DNA from: an uncultured bacterium
GTDB lineage: Bacteria; UBP6; UBA1177
DNA length: 64,000 nt
Reading direction: 5' to 3'
NCBI GenBank assembly: GCA_905233945.1
Contig: CAJOFY010000004.1
Span: 1-64,000, forward strand
Of the stretch, positions 26,364 through 34,899 are shown one piece after another; the first letter of the stretch is position 1, and each line of letters opens with the position of its first letter. Under the pieces are notes generated by a model. That model was not told the origin of the DNA, searched no databases, and was given only the letters and a program-made list of their open reading frames with translations. The position numbers and the translations under genes are program-made.

Positions 26364-27410
26364 ATGACTGAAAAACTTAATATTCCTGATAACTTAACGA
26401 TAGAAAACAGCAAAGAGGCTTATGACGGGCTTTCAAAGGAGTTCGTCTCCGGCGCTTCTTTCGAAATCGACAAAAGTATCCAGCTCAATTCCATAACAAA
26501 GGCTTTGATCCGCCGGCTTTCCGAGGATTATCCCGGACAGCTGACTGTTCCAGAAGAGCTGAAAAGCGATATTTTTTACCCGAAAGACGAAGCTGAAGCA
26601 GGAAATGAAAGCGAAGAAAAAACTGCCGAGCCGCGTCTTGAGAGGCTTGGTGGTAGAATCCTGAAACTCTGGGACGTTATTTTCTACTTTTTCGTAATAA
26701 TGGTCGATATGATTTTCTATTCGCTGGAATCGATTTTCAACCGCAAGTTTATTTTGAAAAACGATACGACGAAAAATGCCTATTATATAGGCTACTTAGC
26801 TGTTCCTATCGTTTTCCTGCTCGCGTTTCTCATCGGCTTTACGATTGCGCTGCAGGCGGCTATTCAGCTCGCCAAAATGGGCGGACAGAGCATGATCGCG
26901 ATGATGAGCACGATGATTATGACAAAAGAACTCGGCCCGCTTATCACGGCGATAATCATTGCCGGACGTACCGGAAGCTCGATTGCGGCAGAAATCGGAA
27001 CGATGGTCGTTATGGAAGAAGTCGACGCGCTCAAAACGATGGGTGTCAAGCCGCTGAAATTCCTCCTTGTTCCAAAATTCTGGGCATTCACCACAGTTAT
27101 GCCGGTCCTCACGCTGGTTGCCGACATAGCAGGAATTTTCGGCGGTTTTCTTATTGCTTCGGCATACAATATTCCGCCTGGATCGTTCATGGTTGACGTT
27201 ATCGAGTCGATAAAAATGTCCGATATTTTCTGGGGCACGATAAAAAGTATCTCTTTTGCGTGGGTAATTCTCGCTGTCGGCAGTTTCAAAGGGCTCAATG
27301 TCCGCGGCGGTGCAGATGCGGTAGGGCGTGCCACGACGGAATCAGTCGTTGTCTCGATATTCATGGTTGTCGCAATTGATGCAATTTTCTCGTTATTCCT
27401 TTACACTTAG
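26364..27410 (+). CDS. MlaE-family ABC lipid-transport permease
   Basis: The protein has 348 residues. The N-terminal 90 residues are an extra soluble domain with a STAS-like feel (not firmly recognised). The permease domain (about 105-348) has the MlaE signatures MIMTKELGPLITAIIIAGRTGSSIAAEIGTM and EEVDALKTMGV. MlaE permeases move phospholipids between the inner and outer membranes with an MlaF ATPase and an MlaD MCE protein. Neither is adjacent here, so the partners must be encoded elsewhere. It lies seven bases behind the prenyl synthase. Confidence 0.9.
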   Translation: MTEKLNIPDNLTIENSKEAYDGLSKEFVSGASFEIDKSIQLNSITKALIRRLSEDYPGQLTVPEELKSDIFYPKDEAEAGNESEEKTAEPRLERLGGRILKLWDVIFYFFVIMVDMIFYSLESIFNRKFILKNDTTKNAYYIGYLAVPIVFLLAFLIGFTIALQAAIQLAKMGGQSMIAMMSTMIMTKELGPLITAIIIAGRTGSSIAAEIGTMVVMEEVDALKTMGVKPLKFLLVPKFWAFTTVMPVLTLVADIAGIFGGFLIASAYNIPPGSFMVDVIESIKMSDIFWGTIKSISFAWVILAVGSFKGLNVRGGADAVGRATTESVVVSIFMVVAIDAIFSLFLYT

Positions 27411-27422
27411 AACGGAGTGAAA

Positions 27423-28475
27423 ATGAAGATTTTAGTCACCGGAACAGCCGGATTTATCGGTTTCCATCTCGCAAAAAGGCTGCTCGGAAGAGGCGATACC
27501 GTTATCGGGCTTGATGTCATAAACGATTACTACGATGTCAATCTTAAATATTCGCGTCTTGCTGAAACGGGAATAAAAAAAGAGGAGATTGAATACGGAA
27601 AAATTGTGAAAAGCATGAAATATTCGGCTTATTCTTTCATAAAGCTCGATCTGAAGGATAAAGAGGGAATAGACGCGCTTTTTGAAAGTGAGAAATTTGA
27701 TAAAGTCTGCAATCTCGCAGCTCAGGCAGGAGTCAGATATTCTTTAACAAATCCGATGGCTTATATCGACAGCAACATCATCGGTTTTATAAATATTCTT
27801 GAAGCCTGCCGCCATAACGGAATAAAGCATCTGGCTTACGCTTCGAGTTCGAGTGTCTACGGCGCGAACGAGTCGCTTCCGTTTTCGACTTCCGACAATG
27901 TCGATCATCCGATAAGCCTTTATGCCGCTTCGAAAAAGTCAAACGAACTCATGGCGCATGTTTACAGCCATCTTTTCGGGATTCCGACAACCGGACTCCG
28001 TTTTTTTACGGTTTACGGGCCATGGGGAAGGCCTGACATGGCGCTTTTCCTCTTTACGAAGGCAATTCTTGAAGGAAAACCGATTGACGTTTTCAACTAC
28101 GGAAACATGCAGCGCGATTTCACCTATGTCGACGATATTGTTGAAGGAGTTGTCCGCGTTATCGACAATCCGCCTGCGGGAAAAAGTGACTGGAACGGCA
28201 AAAAGCCTGATCCTTCGGCTTCGAAAGCGCCCTACAAAGTCTACAATATCGGAAACAACGCACCGGTCAGACTTATGTCATTTATTGAGGCAATCGAAAA
28301 GAAGCTCAGCAGGACCGCAGAGAAAAATATGCTGCCGCTTCAGGCCGGCGATGTTCCCGCAACTTATGCCGATGTGAGCGATCTTGTCAGCGATTTAGGC
28401 TACAAGCCTGACACTCCGGTAGAAACAGGAATAAGCCGTTTCATAGACTGGTATCTTGATTATTACCGTGTCTGA
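27423..28475 (+). CDS. NAD-dependent sugar epimerase (UDP-glucuronate 4-epimerase type)
   Basis: The protein has 350 residues from ATG 27423 (CGGAG upstream; GTG 27417 adds only two residues). It is an extended short-chain dehydrogenase with GTAGFIGFH for NAD binding, SSSSVYG with the catalytic Ser, and the YAASKK (YxxxK) pair. [15 protein letters not shown] and [18 protein letters not shown] are typical of UDP-glucuronate 4-epimerases of capsule and O-antigen pathways. It probably makes UDP-galacturonate for surface polysaccharide. It is the last gene of the 24348-28475 run. Confidence 0.9.
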   Translation: MKILVTGTAGFIGFHLAKRLLGRGDTVIGLDVINDYYDVNLKYSRLAETGIKKEEIEYGKIVKSMKYSAYSFIKLDLKDKEGIDALFESEKFDKVCNLAAQAGVRYSLTNPMAYIDSNIIGFINILEACRHNGIKHLAYASSSSVYGANESLPFSTSDNVDHPISLYAASKKSNELMAHVYSHLFGIPTTGLRFFTVYGPWGRPDMALFLFTKAILEGKPIDVFNYGNMQRDFTYVDDIVEGVVRVIDNPPAGKSDWNGKKPDPSASKAPYKVYNIGNNAPVRLMSFIEAIEKKLSRTAEKNMLPLQAGDVPATYADVSDLVSDLGYKPDTPVETGISRFIDWYLDYYRV

Positions 28476-28508
28476 TGAATAAATAGAATCCGGAAACCGC
28501 AGAAAATA

Positions 28509-30554
28509 TCAAGGTCTGTTTTTTTGATTTTTTCTCATTGAATCGAAAAATTCGTCAATCCACTGGTTGCACTTTACGAAATCGCTGTTCTGAAGTGCTT
28601 CCTTTATCTCAGCCGGAGCGTTTTTTTCGATTAGGGCGCGCTGTCTTTCGGAAAGTTTGTTGTAGTCCTTTTTTATCGGGGCTGAACTGGCGTTGGTGTT
28701 GAAAACATAGTTGTTCCGCCTTATTTTTTCGAAAACTTTTTTTAGAAAAACTTCTGTCTCAGAGATGATTTCCGCTTCGCCTTTAAGAGCTTTTTTCTTA
28801 ATGAATCCCGATAGTTCCTGCTCAAGATTGGCCGAAAAGTCCGGTATTGTGAGTTCTTCCGGAAGAATGTCGTAAAGTTGTATTCCAAGTTCTGTCGGAA
28901 CGTAGCTTCCGTCGTTGTTTTTCACAATGTAGCCGCGTTTCATGAGAAGCGGCGGGAACGACGCCCTTGTCGCTGCCGTGCCGATGCCGTCGGCCTCTTT
29001 CAGCGCTTTTTTGAGCTGCGGATCTTTTATCTGAAGATGGGCTTTTTCCATGAGTGTGAGAAGGGAGGCGTCTTTGAAAAGTTTCGGAGGTTTTGTCATA
29101 TCCTCTTTCATTTCGATTGAGCCTTCAACCGAGTCATTTTTCTTGTAACTGACTGAAATTATTTTATCTTCTTCATCAGGAACAGATTTGTTCTCGTTGT
29201 TTAGTTCCGCATCGTCGCTTGCTTTCTTTTTGTCGGACTTAATAAATTCGAGATAACCGGGATCTGTGTAGTTTTTGAATTTGGCAAGAAAAAGGTAATC
29301 ATCGATTTTTCCGTGAAATTCTGTCGTGTCGCCTTTTGCCGGATTGAGAAGAGTCGCGCAGAATCGCTTTACGATGAGGTCAAAAATAAGTTTTTCGCCG
29401 CCGGAAAGGGCAGGAACGGTGTTTTTGTCATAGGAAAGGACCGGGATTATCGCATAGTGGCCTTCAAGTTTTCCGATATATTTCGAATTGAGTTCAAGCG
29501 AAGGATTCTGTGCTTTTACCGCCATGACAAGCGGTTTGTACTCGTCGAAACGGTAAATCAGGTTCATCGCGTGGCGCAGTTCCTTTGCCTCCTGCTCGCT
29601 GAGAACGGAGCAGTCAGTTCTCGGATAGCTTATCAGATCGTATTTTTCGTAAAGATTCTGGGCATATTTAAGTGTGTCGTCAGGCGAAATCCCGTAACGC
29701 GTCGCGGCATCTTTCTGCAAAGCCTTGAGGTCATACAGACTTGGCGCGTATTCAACGAATTTTTTCTTCTTAACGCTTGTAATTATTAAGTTTTTACCTT
29801 GAAGTGCCGCTTCGATCCTGTCGGCTTCCTCTAAATCTGTCGTCTTGAAAATGCGGTCGTCCTCGTCAACCATCTGAAAGGCGACTCCTTCTTTTGAAAT
29901 AAATGTGAAAGTCCTGAAAGGTTCCGGCTTGAAGTCGCGGTTTTCAAAGAATCTTTTAATGATTTCGGCAAGTAACCAAGTCTGCACGCGGCCAATGCTC
30001 ACAGGTTTTCCCGGAGTTCCGTATTTCACGCTGTAAAGGATCGTGAGCTGGATCCCGATGAGCCAGTCGACGATTTCGCGGGTACGTGCCGCTTTGTAGT
30101 AACCTTCGTATTCGGTGTAGCTTTTTCTTGCTTCGAATGCCTTCTTTATTTCGGGCGCTGTTTCGCTGTGAAGCCATATCCTCGTGATTTTGTCGGTCGA
30201 AACTGAGCCGTTTTCGGTTGCAAGTTCAAGAATGTTGCGGTGGATAAGCTCTCCTTCGCGGTCGGGGTCGGCGCCCAGAATGATTTCAGTCGCGTTTTTA
30301 AGTGCTCTTTCAATTTCGCCGAAAACCTGCTTGTTTGTAACTGTATGCCTGAAATCTTTGGGAATAAACGGCAGAAACTGAAGAAGATCGCGCCAGAAAG
30401 GCTTTTTTCCGTTTTGAAAATGATCCTGAAGATAAAATTCAAGGTCTCTGAGCGATTCGATGTGACCGACACTTGAAACGACCTTGACTTCGCTCCCCAG
30501 TGCTGCCTCCATTTTGCGCTTCATGGAAGGCTTTTCGACTATCATAACTCTCAT
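28509..30554 (-). CDS. topB: DNA topoisomerase III (type IA)
   Basis: From ATG 30554 the product has 681 residues. This start overlaps the stop of the meaB gene (ATGA). The Toprim domain opens MRVMIVEKPSMKRKMEAALG and carries DPDREGELIH. The active-site Tyr lies in DLISYPRTDCS. GKPVSIGRVQTWLL is typical of TopB-like enzymes. No C-terminal zinc fingers are visible, which distinguishes it from TopA. It relaxes and decatenates single-stranded DNA regions. Its place in an operon with folD, a DciA-like gene and meaB is unusual but need not be functional. Confidence 0.9.
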   Translation of the reverse strand: MRVMIVEKPSMKRKMEAALGSEVKVVSSVGHIESLRDLEFYLQDHFQNGKKPFWRDLLQFLPFIPKDFRHTVTNKQVFGEIERALKNATEIILGADPDREGELIHRNILELATENGSVSTDKITRIWLHSETAPEIKKAFEARKSYTEYEGYYKAARTREIVDWLIGIQLTILYSVKYGTPGKPVSIGRVQTWLLAEIIKRFFENRDFKPEPFRTFTFISKEGVAFQMVDEDDRIFKTTDLEEADRIEAALQGKNLIITSVKKKKFVEYAPSLYDLKALQKDAATRYGISPDDTLKYAQNLYEKYDLISYPRTDCSVLSEQEAKELRHAMNLIYRFDEYKPLVMAVKAQNPSLELNSKYIGKLEGHYAIIPVLSYDKNTVPALSGGEKLIFDLIVKRFCATLLNPAKGDTTEFHGKIDDYLFLAKFKNYTDPGYLEFIKSDKKKASDDAELNNENKSVPDEEDKIISVSYKKNDSVEGSIEMKEDMTKPPKLFKDASLLTLMEKAHLQIKDPQLKKALKEADGIGTAATRASFPPLLMKRGYIVKNNDGSYVPTELGIQLYDILPEELTIPDFSANLEQELSGFIKKKALKGEAEIISETEVFLKKVFEKIRRNNYVFNTNASSAPIKKDYNKLSERQRALIEKNAPAEIKEALQNSDFVKCNQWIDEFFDSMRKNQKNRP

Positions 30555-31495
30555 TTGCTGTCTTTTTTCCAAATGATTTCAAGGTTTTTGTCAAGCTCAC
30601 TCATGGCTGAGTAGGGGTTTGTCCTTCCGTCTATTATTCCCTGCGTCCAGTCTTCGATTATTCCTTTTGAATTGAGGAGATTCATAATTTCATAACCGAT
30701 CCTGTCCATCGCTTTATGCTTGAACTGATTGATGATTTTCTCCTTTTTGACATCAGTTCCGCTCTCTTTGAGCCATGAGTTCCTGTCGGCAACCGAATCC
30801 ATGAGTCTTCCGATTCCCTGATTTTCAGTAGCAATTGTTTCGACTACCGGCGGAACCCACAGAAAACGGTGCTTGTTGAGGTTGATTATCATGTTTATTT
30901 CGGCAAGAAGTTTCTCTTTTCCGTCCTTGTCGGCCTTGTTTACGACGAAAATGTCGGCGATTTCCATGATTCCCGCCTTTAAAGCCTGGATATCGTCGCC
31001 GAGTCCGGGAACTAAAACCAGAAGAACGGTGTCCGCAATGCTCATGACATCGATTTCGCTTTGACCGACACCGACCGTTTCGACGATAAGAACATCAAAA
31101 CCGACACTTTTCATCAGATTGAGAACGTCAATCGTCGCCGGAGCGAGTCCGCCGAGACTTCCGCGGCTTCCCATCGAGCGGATGAAAACTCCCGGGTCTG
31201 AAGCGTGATCCGACATCCTGATTCTGTCGCCCAGGATCGCTCCGCCGGAAAAAGGGGAGCTAGGATCGACTGCCACTACGCCGACAGTTTTTCCTAAGTT
31301 GCGGTATTCTTTGATGATTCTGTCTGTAAGTGAACTTTTTCCCGCTCCGGGAGGGCCTGTGATTCCGATAGTCAGTGTTTCCGAATTTTCTTTGTAAAGC
31401 GACATCAGATCATCTTCAAAACCGGCTCTGTTGTTTTCGATTTTTGAGATGAGTTTTGCCAAAGATCTGAAATCCATAATGAGATCATTAGTCAT
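30551..31495 (-). CDS. meaB: MeaB/ArgK-family G3E GTPase chaperone
   Basis: The protein has 314 residues, the usual family size. Walker A is GITGPPGAGKSSLTDR. SPFSGGAILGDRIRM, FIRSMGSRGSLGGL, VGQSEIDVMS and VVNKADKDG are diagnostic for MeaB. MeaB protects and reloads B12-dependent acyl-CoA mutases such as methylmalonyl-CoA mutase. No mutase gene is next to it here. Its start overlaps the end of the upstream DciA-like gene. Confidence 0.92.
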   Translation of the reverse strand: MTNDLIMDFRSLAKLISKIENNRAGFEDDLMSLYKENSETLTIGITGPPGAGKSSLTDRIIKEYRNLGKTVGVVAVDPSSPFSGGAILGDRIRMSDHASDPGVFIRSMGSRGSLGGLAPATIDVLNLMKSVGFDVLIVETVGVGQSEIDVMSIADTVLLVLVPGLGDDIQALKAGIMEIADIFVVNKADKDGKEKLLAEINMIINLNKHRFLWVPPVVETIATENQGIGRLMDSVADRNSWLKESGTDVKKEKIINQFKHKAMDRIGYEIMNLLNSKGIIEDWTQGIIDGRTNPYSAMSELDKNLEIIWKKDSK

Positions 31496-31949
31496 TCTGG
31501 CCTCTTTTTATATTTAGAAGTTCGATTTTTGCGGCAATTACGGCAATACTTTCTTCAAGACCGAATTTGTCGATAAGTTCCTGTTTTTTTTGATAAATAT
31601 CTTCTTCTGTAAGCTCTATTGTCTGTGGATCGGATTTTATTTTTTCGGTCTTTTCCTTTTTAAAATAAGCCGGTTCTATAATAAATTTCAGTTTCTGCAC
31701 ACTGTCTTCCCCGGCACACAGATTTGCCTTTTTTGTGATAAGTGGCGAAAATTTTGAAGTCGCTGCAAGAACAATGTTGTTCGGAAGGGCAATTTCCAGA
31801 GTTTTCTGCTTCAGTTCTACCGGCATCATCATTTTAGCATTGCTTTTTCCGACGATTTTAGACCAGTTCATCAGTATTATAAAAAACTTGTTCTGTGAAT
31901 CGGAAATTATGGATCCGATAGACTTTACGGCAGCTTTTCTTGGTTTCAT
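31488..31949 (-). CDS. DUF721/DciA-like protein
   Basis: The protein has 153 residues. Residues 10-100 follow the DUF721 pattern: a helix, then WSKIVGKSNAKMMMPVELKQKTLEIAL, an N-x-x-L segment and a final hydrophobic strand (KLKFIIEP). The DUF721 family contains DciA, the helicase loader in bacteria lacking DnaC. The C-terminal 50 residues are charged and probably helical. The similarity is moderate. It lies between folD (4 bases) and meaB (overlapping). Confidence 0.65.
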   Translation of the reverse strand: MKPRKAAVKSIGSIISDSQNKFFIILMNWSKIVGKSNAKMMMPVELKQKTLEIALPNNIVLAATSKFSPLITKKANLCAGEDSVQKLKFIIEPAYFKKEKTEKIKSDPQTIELTEEDIYQKKQELIDKFGLEESIAVIAAKIELLNIKRGQND

Positions 31950-31953
31950 GGAA

Positions 31954-32790
31954 TCAATCCGTCTGGTTCTGGAGTTTTCTGCACTGGACGAGGTTGTGGA
32001 GCATCATTGCGTTTGTTACAGTTCCGACTCCGCCCGGAACCGGAGAGTAGTTGATTCTGTTTTCTTCGTTTTCCTGATCTATTATCATGTCTCCGACAAC
32101 TTTTCCTTCTCCAGTGACATGAATTCCGACATCGACAACACTTGCACCGTCTTTGATTTCACTCGATTTTACTATTCCGCGTGTTCCGGCACATATTGCA
32201 ACAATGTCGGCATTGTGTATCATATTCTGCAAGTTGCAGGTTCCTCTGTGAGCTACCGCAGGGGTCGCGTTTCTGTTCAGGAAGAGCTTGAAAAGGGGAA
32301 GTCCTACGATATAACTGCGCCCGATAACAAGCACATTTTTGCCGGCAAAATCGATTCGATAATGCTCAAGCAGTTTTATCGAAGCAGCGGCGGTGCACGG
32401 AATCAGTTCTTCATTCCTTGAAGTGAAGATGCGTCCCTGATTGAAATAAGTTATTCCGTCAACGTCCTTGAACGGATTTATTCTTGTCAAAAGCTCTTTT
32501 TCGGGAATTTTTACCGGCAGAGGAAGTTCAACCATAATTCCCGTTATTGATGTATCTTTGTTTAAAATTTCGAGATTGCGGAAAAATTCGTCCTGAGTCA
32601 TTTTTTCGTCAACAGGAACGACTTCGATTTTCGCGTTTATTTTCTTCAGCCACTTTTCTTTTGTCTTGAGATAACTTTCGGCAGCTCCGTCGTTAAGCGG
32701 ATGAAAAACCGCAAGAGTAAGATTCGAAAGATCTTCGTTTAAAAGCTCCGAAACTATTCCGTCTGCTGCTTCCTTGCCTTTAAATAACAT
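31954..32790 (-). CDS. folD: Methylenetetrahydrofolate dehydrogenase/cyclohydrolase
   Basis: The protein has 278 residues, the family length. It interconverts 5,10-methylene-, methenyl- and 10-formyl-tetrahydrofolate with NADP. Visible signatures are GIMVELPLPVKIP, KDVDGITYFNQGR, and then VLVIGRSYIVGLPLFKLF (the nucleotide-binding GRSxxVGxP turn) and PVPGGVGTVTNAMM near the end. The usual catalytic Lys region (Y.K in TKEKWLKK) is present. It follows the exported coiled-coil gene by 13 bases. Confidence 0.95.
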   Translation of the reverse strand: MLFKGKEAADGIVSELLNEDLSNLTLAVFHPLNDGAAESYLKTKEKWLKKINAKIEVVPVDEKMTQDEFFRNLEILNKDTSITGIMVELPLPVKIPEKELLTRINPFKDVDGITYFNQGRIFTSRNEELIPCTAAASIKLLEHYRIDFAGKNVLVIGRSYIVGLPLFKLFLNRNATPAVAHRGTCNLQNMIHNADIVAICAGTRGIVKSSEIKDGASVVDVGIHVTGEGKVVGDMIIDQENEENRINYSPVPGGVGTVTNAMMLHNLVQCRKLQNQTD

Positions 32791-32803
32791 AGTAACTCCT
32801 TAA

Positions 32804-33391
32804 TTATTTTGACATTTTCATTATTTCCAGTTCTTTTGCGATTGCATCCATCGCAGGTTGTTCTTCGGCTAAAACCCCGTCTATGGTTGTTTTCAGAGCA
32901 TTGTTTGCCTTTTCCAGTTCTTTGGCAATTTCAGCAGCTTCCTTTTTCTCGAACGCTTTGTTTCTGAGTTCGTTCCAGTCGTTGTATGCCTGCTGCATTC
33001 CGAGTGAGAGGCGGTGAATATCCTGAACTTTTTTCCGGTCTTTGGAAAAAGTTGCTTCTTTCCATTCCTCATCCATATCCGCATAATGCGGTTTTGACCA
33101 CTTTTTTTTAAGTATTTCAATGAGTTTAGTGTTTATGTCGTAGTATCTTTTACATTTATTCTGTATAATTTTCACTAAAGATGCAGCCTGAGAAAATGCT
33201 TTGTTTTTATGCTTTGAAGCAAGAACCTCCATGTCACGGATTGTATTTTTATAAGTGTTGTCGTTAGGCCGGAATTCCTGGTAAAGCGTGTAGCCGTCAT
33301 TATGGAGAACCGCAACCTGAACAGGCTCCTTGGCTGAAAGAAAAAGCGGAAAAACAAAAAGAACAGCCGCTAAAATAATGAATTTTCTCAT
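32804..33391 (-). CDS. Exported helical protein of unknown function
   Basis: The protein has 195 residues with a signal peptide (1-20, cleavage near LSAKEP). The mature part is almost entirely helical and charged, with several amphipathic segments (AEIAKELEKANNALKTTIDG). It resembles periplasmic coiled-coil proteins in composition only. I recognise no family. It is the first gene behind a minus-strand promoter and is followed by folD. Confidence 0.7.
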   Translation of the reverse strand: MRKFIILAAVLFVFPLFLSAKEPVQVAVLHNDGYTLYQEFRPNDNTYKNTIRDMEVLASKHKNKAFSQAASLVKIIQNKCKRYYDINTKLIEILKKKWSKPHYADMDEEWKEATFSKDRKKVQDIHRLSLGMQQAYNDWNELRNKAFEKKEAAEIAKELEKANNALKTTIDGVLAEEQPAMDAIAKELEIMKMSK

Positions 33392-33423
33392 ATTTTTGAT
33401 CTCCTCCCAAAAAACAACGCGGG

Positions 33424-33451
33424 ATTATAGCGGTTATTCCGAGCAAAGCAA
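33424..33451 (-). promoter_or_regulatory. Promoter for the 33391-to-28509 operon
   Basis: On the minus strand TTGCTT (33446-33451) and a perfect TATAAT (33424-33429) are 16 bases apart. They lie about 33 bases ahead of the 33391 start, with GGGAGGAG as the ribosome site. Confidence 0.55.
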
Positions 33452-33499
33452 ATTTAGTAGGGAATCCAGGGAGCCCAGGGAAATTTTCTTTTATTCTTC

Positions 33500-33527
33500 T
33501 TGAATTTAGGCTGAAAATCGTTAAAAT
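33500..33527 (+). promoter_or_regulatory. Promoter of the LysM-M23 gene
   Basis: TTGAAT (33500-33505) and TAAAAT (33522-33527) are separated by 16 bases, about 25 bases before ATG 33552. GGAGGG precedes the start codon. Confidence 0.5.
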
Positions 33528-33551
33528 AGACAGTTTTTTGTTGGAGGGAAG

Positions 33552-34298
33552 ATGAAAAAGGTTGTAATCCTCGTATTTTCGGTGTTTCTCTTTTTTTCGT
33601 GCGCGGCACCTTTCGGAGTCTATCACCGCGTAAAAAAAGACGAAACCCTTTACAGTATTGCAAAACTTTACGGAACAAGTGTTGACAACCTGGAGAAAAA
33701 CAATAATATCCCCGACGCAAAAAAGATCCGGGTAGGAGATTATCTCTTTGTTCCCGGTGTAGCCGCGCCACTTGAACAAGGCGTAAAGCCGGCTGCAGCT
33801 CATTCAAATACGAAAAAAGAAAGTCCCAAGAATGTGAAAGCTCCCAAGAAGGAGAAAGGCGGCATTCCGGCGAAGCCCGGCAAACCGGCTCCTGCGAAGA
33901 AACAGGCAATAAAACCCGGTCAGTTTATATGGCCGGTGAAAGGGGTTATTACTTCAAAATTCGGTCCGCGCAACGGAAAAAAGCACAGCGGTCTGGACAT
34001 AGGCTGTCCTGAAGGAACGCCTGTTTATGCGGCAGCTGCAGGAAAGGCTGTGTTTGTAGGGGAAAAAAGCGGATACGGCCAGCTTGTCATTATTTCACAT
34101 TCAAACGGTGCCATTTTTACGATTTATGCCCATAATTCGAAAAATCTGGTGAAACCGAATGCAGAAGTCAGGCAGGGAGACAAGATCGCCCTTGTCGGTC
34201 AGACGGGGAAGGCAACGGGTCCTCATCTTCATTTCGAGATAAGGATCGAATCCGAAGCCGTGGATCCGCTGCTGCATTTGCCCAAGACGGTCCCATAG
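33552..34298 (+). CDS. LysM domain, M23 family peptidase lipoprotein (NlpD-like)
   Basis: The protein has 248 residues with a lipoprotein-type signal ending FFFSCAAP. A LysM peptidoglycan-binding domain (about 27-74, YHRVKKDETLYSIAKLYGTS) is followed by a Lys/Pro-rich linker. The M23 lysostaphin-like domain (about 125-245) has HSGLDIG and GPHLHFE, the zinc-ligand motifs, so it is probably active or a divisome-type amidase activator. The stop codon TAG (34296-34298) lies inside the following tRNA-Arg gene, giving a 10-base overlap. The MreD-like and PBP2 genes come next. Confidence 0.9.
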   Translation: MKKVVILVFSVFLFFSCAAPFGVYHRVKKDETLYSIAKLYGTSVDNLEKNNNIPDAKKIRVGDYLFVPGVAAPLEQGVKPAAAHSNTKKESPKNVKAPKKEKGGIPAKPGKPAPAKKQAIKPGQFIWPVKGVITSKFGPRNGKKHSGLDIGCPEGTPVYAAAAGKAVFVGEKSGYGQLVIISHSNGAIFTIYAHNSKNLVKPNAEVRQGDKIALVGQTGKATGPHLHFEIRIESEAVDPLLHLPKTVP

Positions 34299-34365
34299 CT
34301 CAGACGGATAGAGCGGTCGCCTCCTAAGTGACAGGTCACAGGTTCGACTCCTGTTGGGATCGCCA
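34289..34365 (+). tRNA. tRNA-Arg(CCT) with encoded CCA
   Basis: A complete 77-base cloverleaf is present. The acceptor arms GGTCCCA and TGGGATC pair with one G-T. The D stem is GCTC/GAGC. The anticodon stem GTCGC/GTGAC encloses the loop CTCCTAA, giving anticodon CCT. The T arm is ACAGG/CCTGT around TTCGACT. G and CCA follow at the 3' end. Its first ten bases are also the end of the M23 peptidase gene. Confidence 0.92.
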
Positions 34366-34404
34366 CTTTTTTTCGTGTTTTTCGGTTCTTTTCGCAGGTG
34401 TTTT

Positions 34405-34899
34405 GTGAAGACTCTTTCTTTCAAGTTTGTTTTTGAACTGCTTTTATCTTTCGCGCTTTTCTCTTTCATTCTTTATTCGCTGGAAGTGTCTCAGTTTCTT
34501 TTTCCTCATTTCCCGATTGTCGCAACAATCCTTTACACTGAAAAAAACTTAAAAAAAAGAATGACTTACATAATTCTTGCGGCTTTGATCTATTCTCAGG
34601 CCGCAGCTCCGCTGCCGTTTCTTTTTATTCTTACGGTTGTTACGCAGATTTATATTCTGACTGCCGCTTTCTTCGCCTCGACGGCGTTTGACTATTCCTT
34701 GACGGCGCTTATCAACACGATTTTCGCCTCTTTGATGATGAATTTTGACAAAATCCTCTATAAATACACTTTTACCGGTGAGATTTCAGCTTTTTCGTTT
34801 CTTTTTCCGTCGGCTTTCTCGGCTTTCATACTGATTCTTCTGTTTATTCTCTTCAAACCTAAGGTTGATTCTCTCTTTTATAAGGAGACCTGGCTGTGA
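34405..34899 (+). CDS. mreD: MreD-like rod-shape membrane protein
   Basis: From GTG 34405 (CAGGTG upstream) the product has 164 residues and about five membrane helices. The sequence is too variable for firm family motifs, but the size, the helix pattern and the short proline-containing VSQFLFPHFPIV segment fit MreD. The strongest support is that it overlaps the PBP2 gene by four bases (GTGA), as mreD-mrdA pairs often do. mreB and mreC are not in the window. The in-frame codons upstream of 34405 lie in the tRNA gene and were excluded. Confidence 0.6.
   Translation: MKTLSFKFVFELLLSFALFSFILYSLEVSQFLFPHFPIVATILYTEKNLKKRMTYIILAALIYSQAAAPLPFLFILTVVTQIYILTAAFFASTAFDYSLTALINTIFASLMMNFDKILYKYTFTGEISAFSFLFPSAFSAFILILLFILFKPKVDSLFYKETWL

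Noticed and set aside
34354-34404. Longer start for the MreD-like gene at TTG 34354
   Set aside because: Those codons lie in and just after the tRNA-Arg gene. GTG 34405 has a better context and fits the helix layout.
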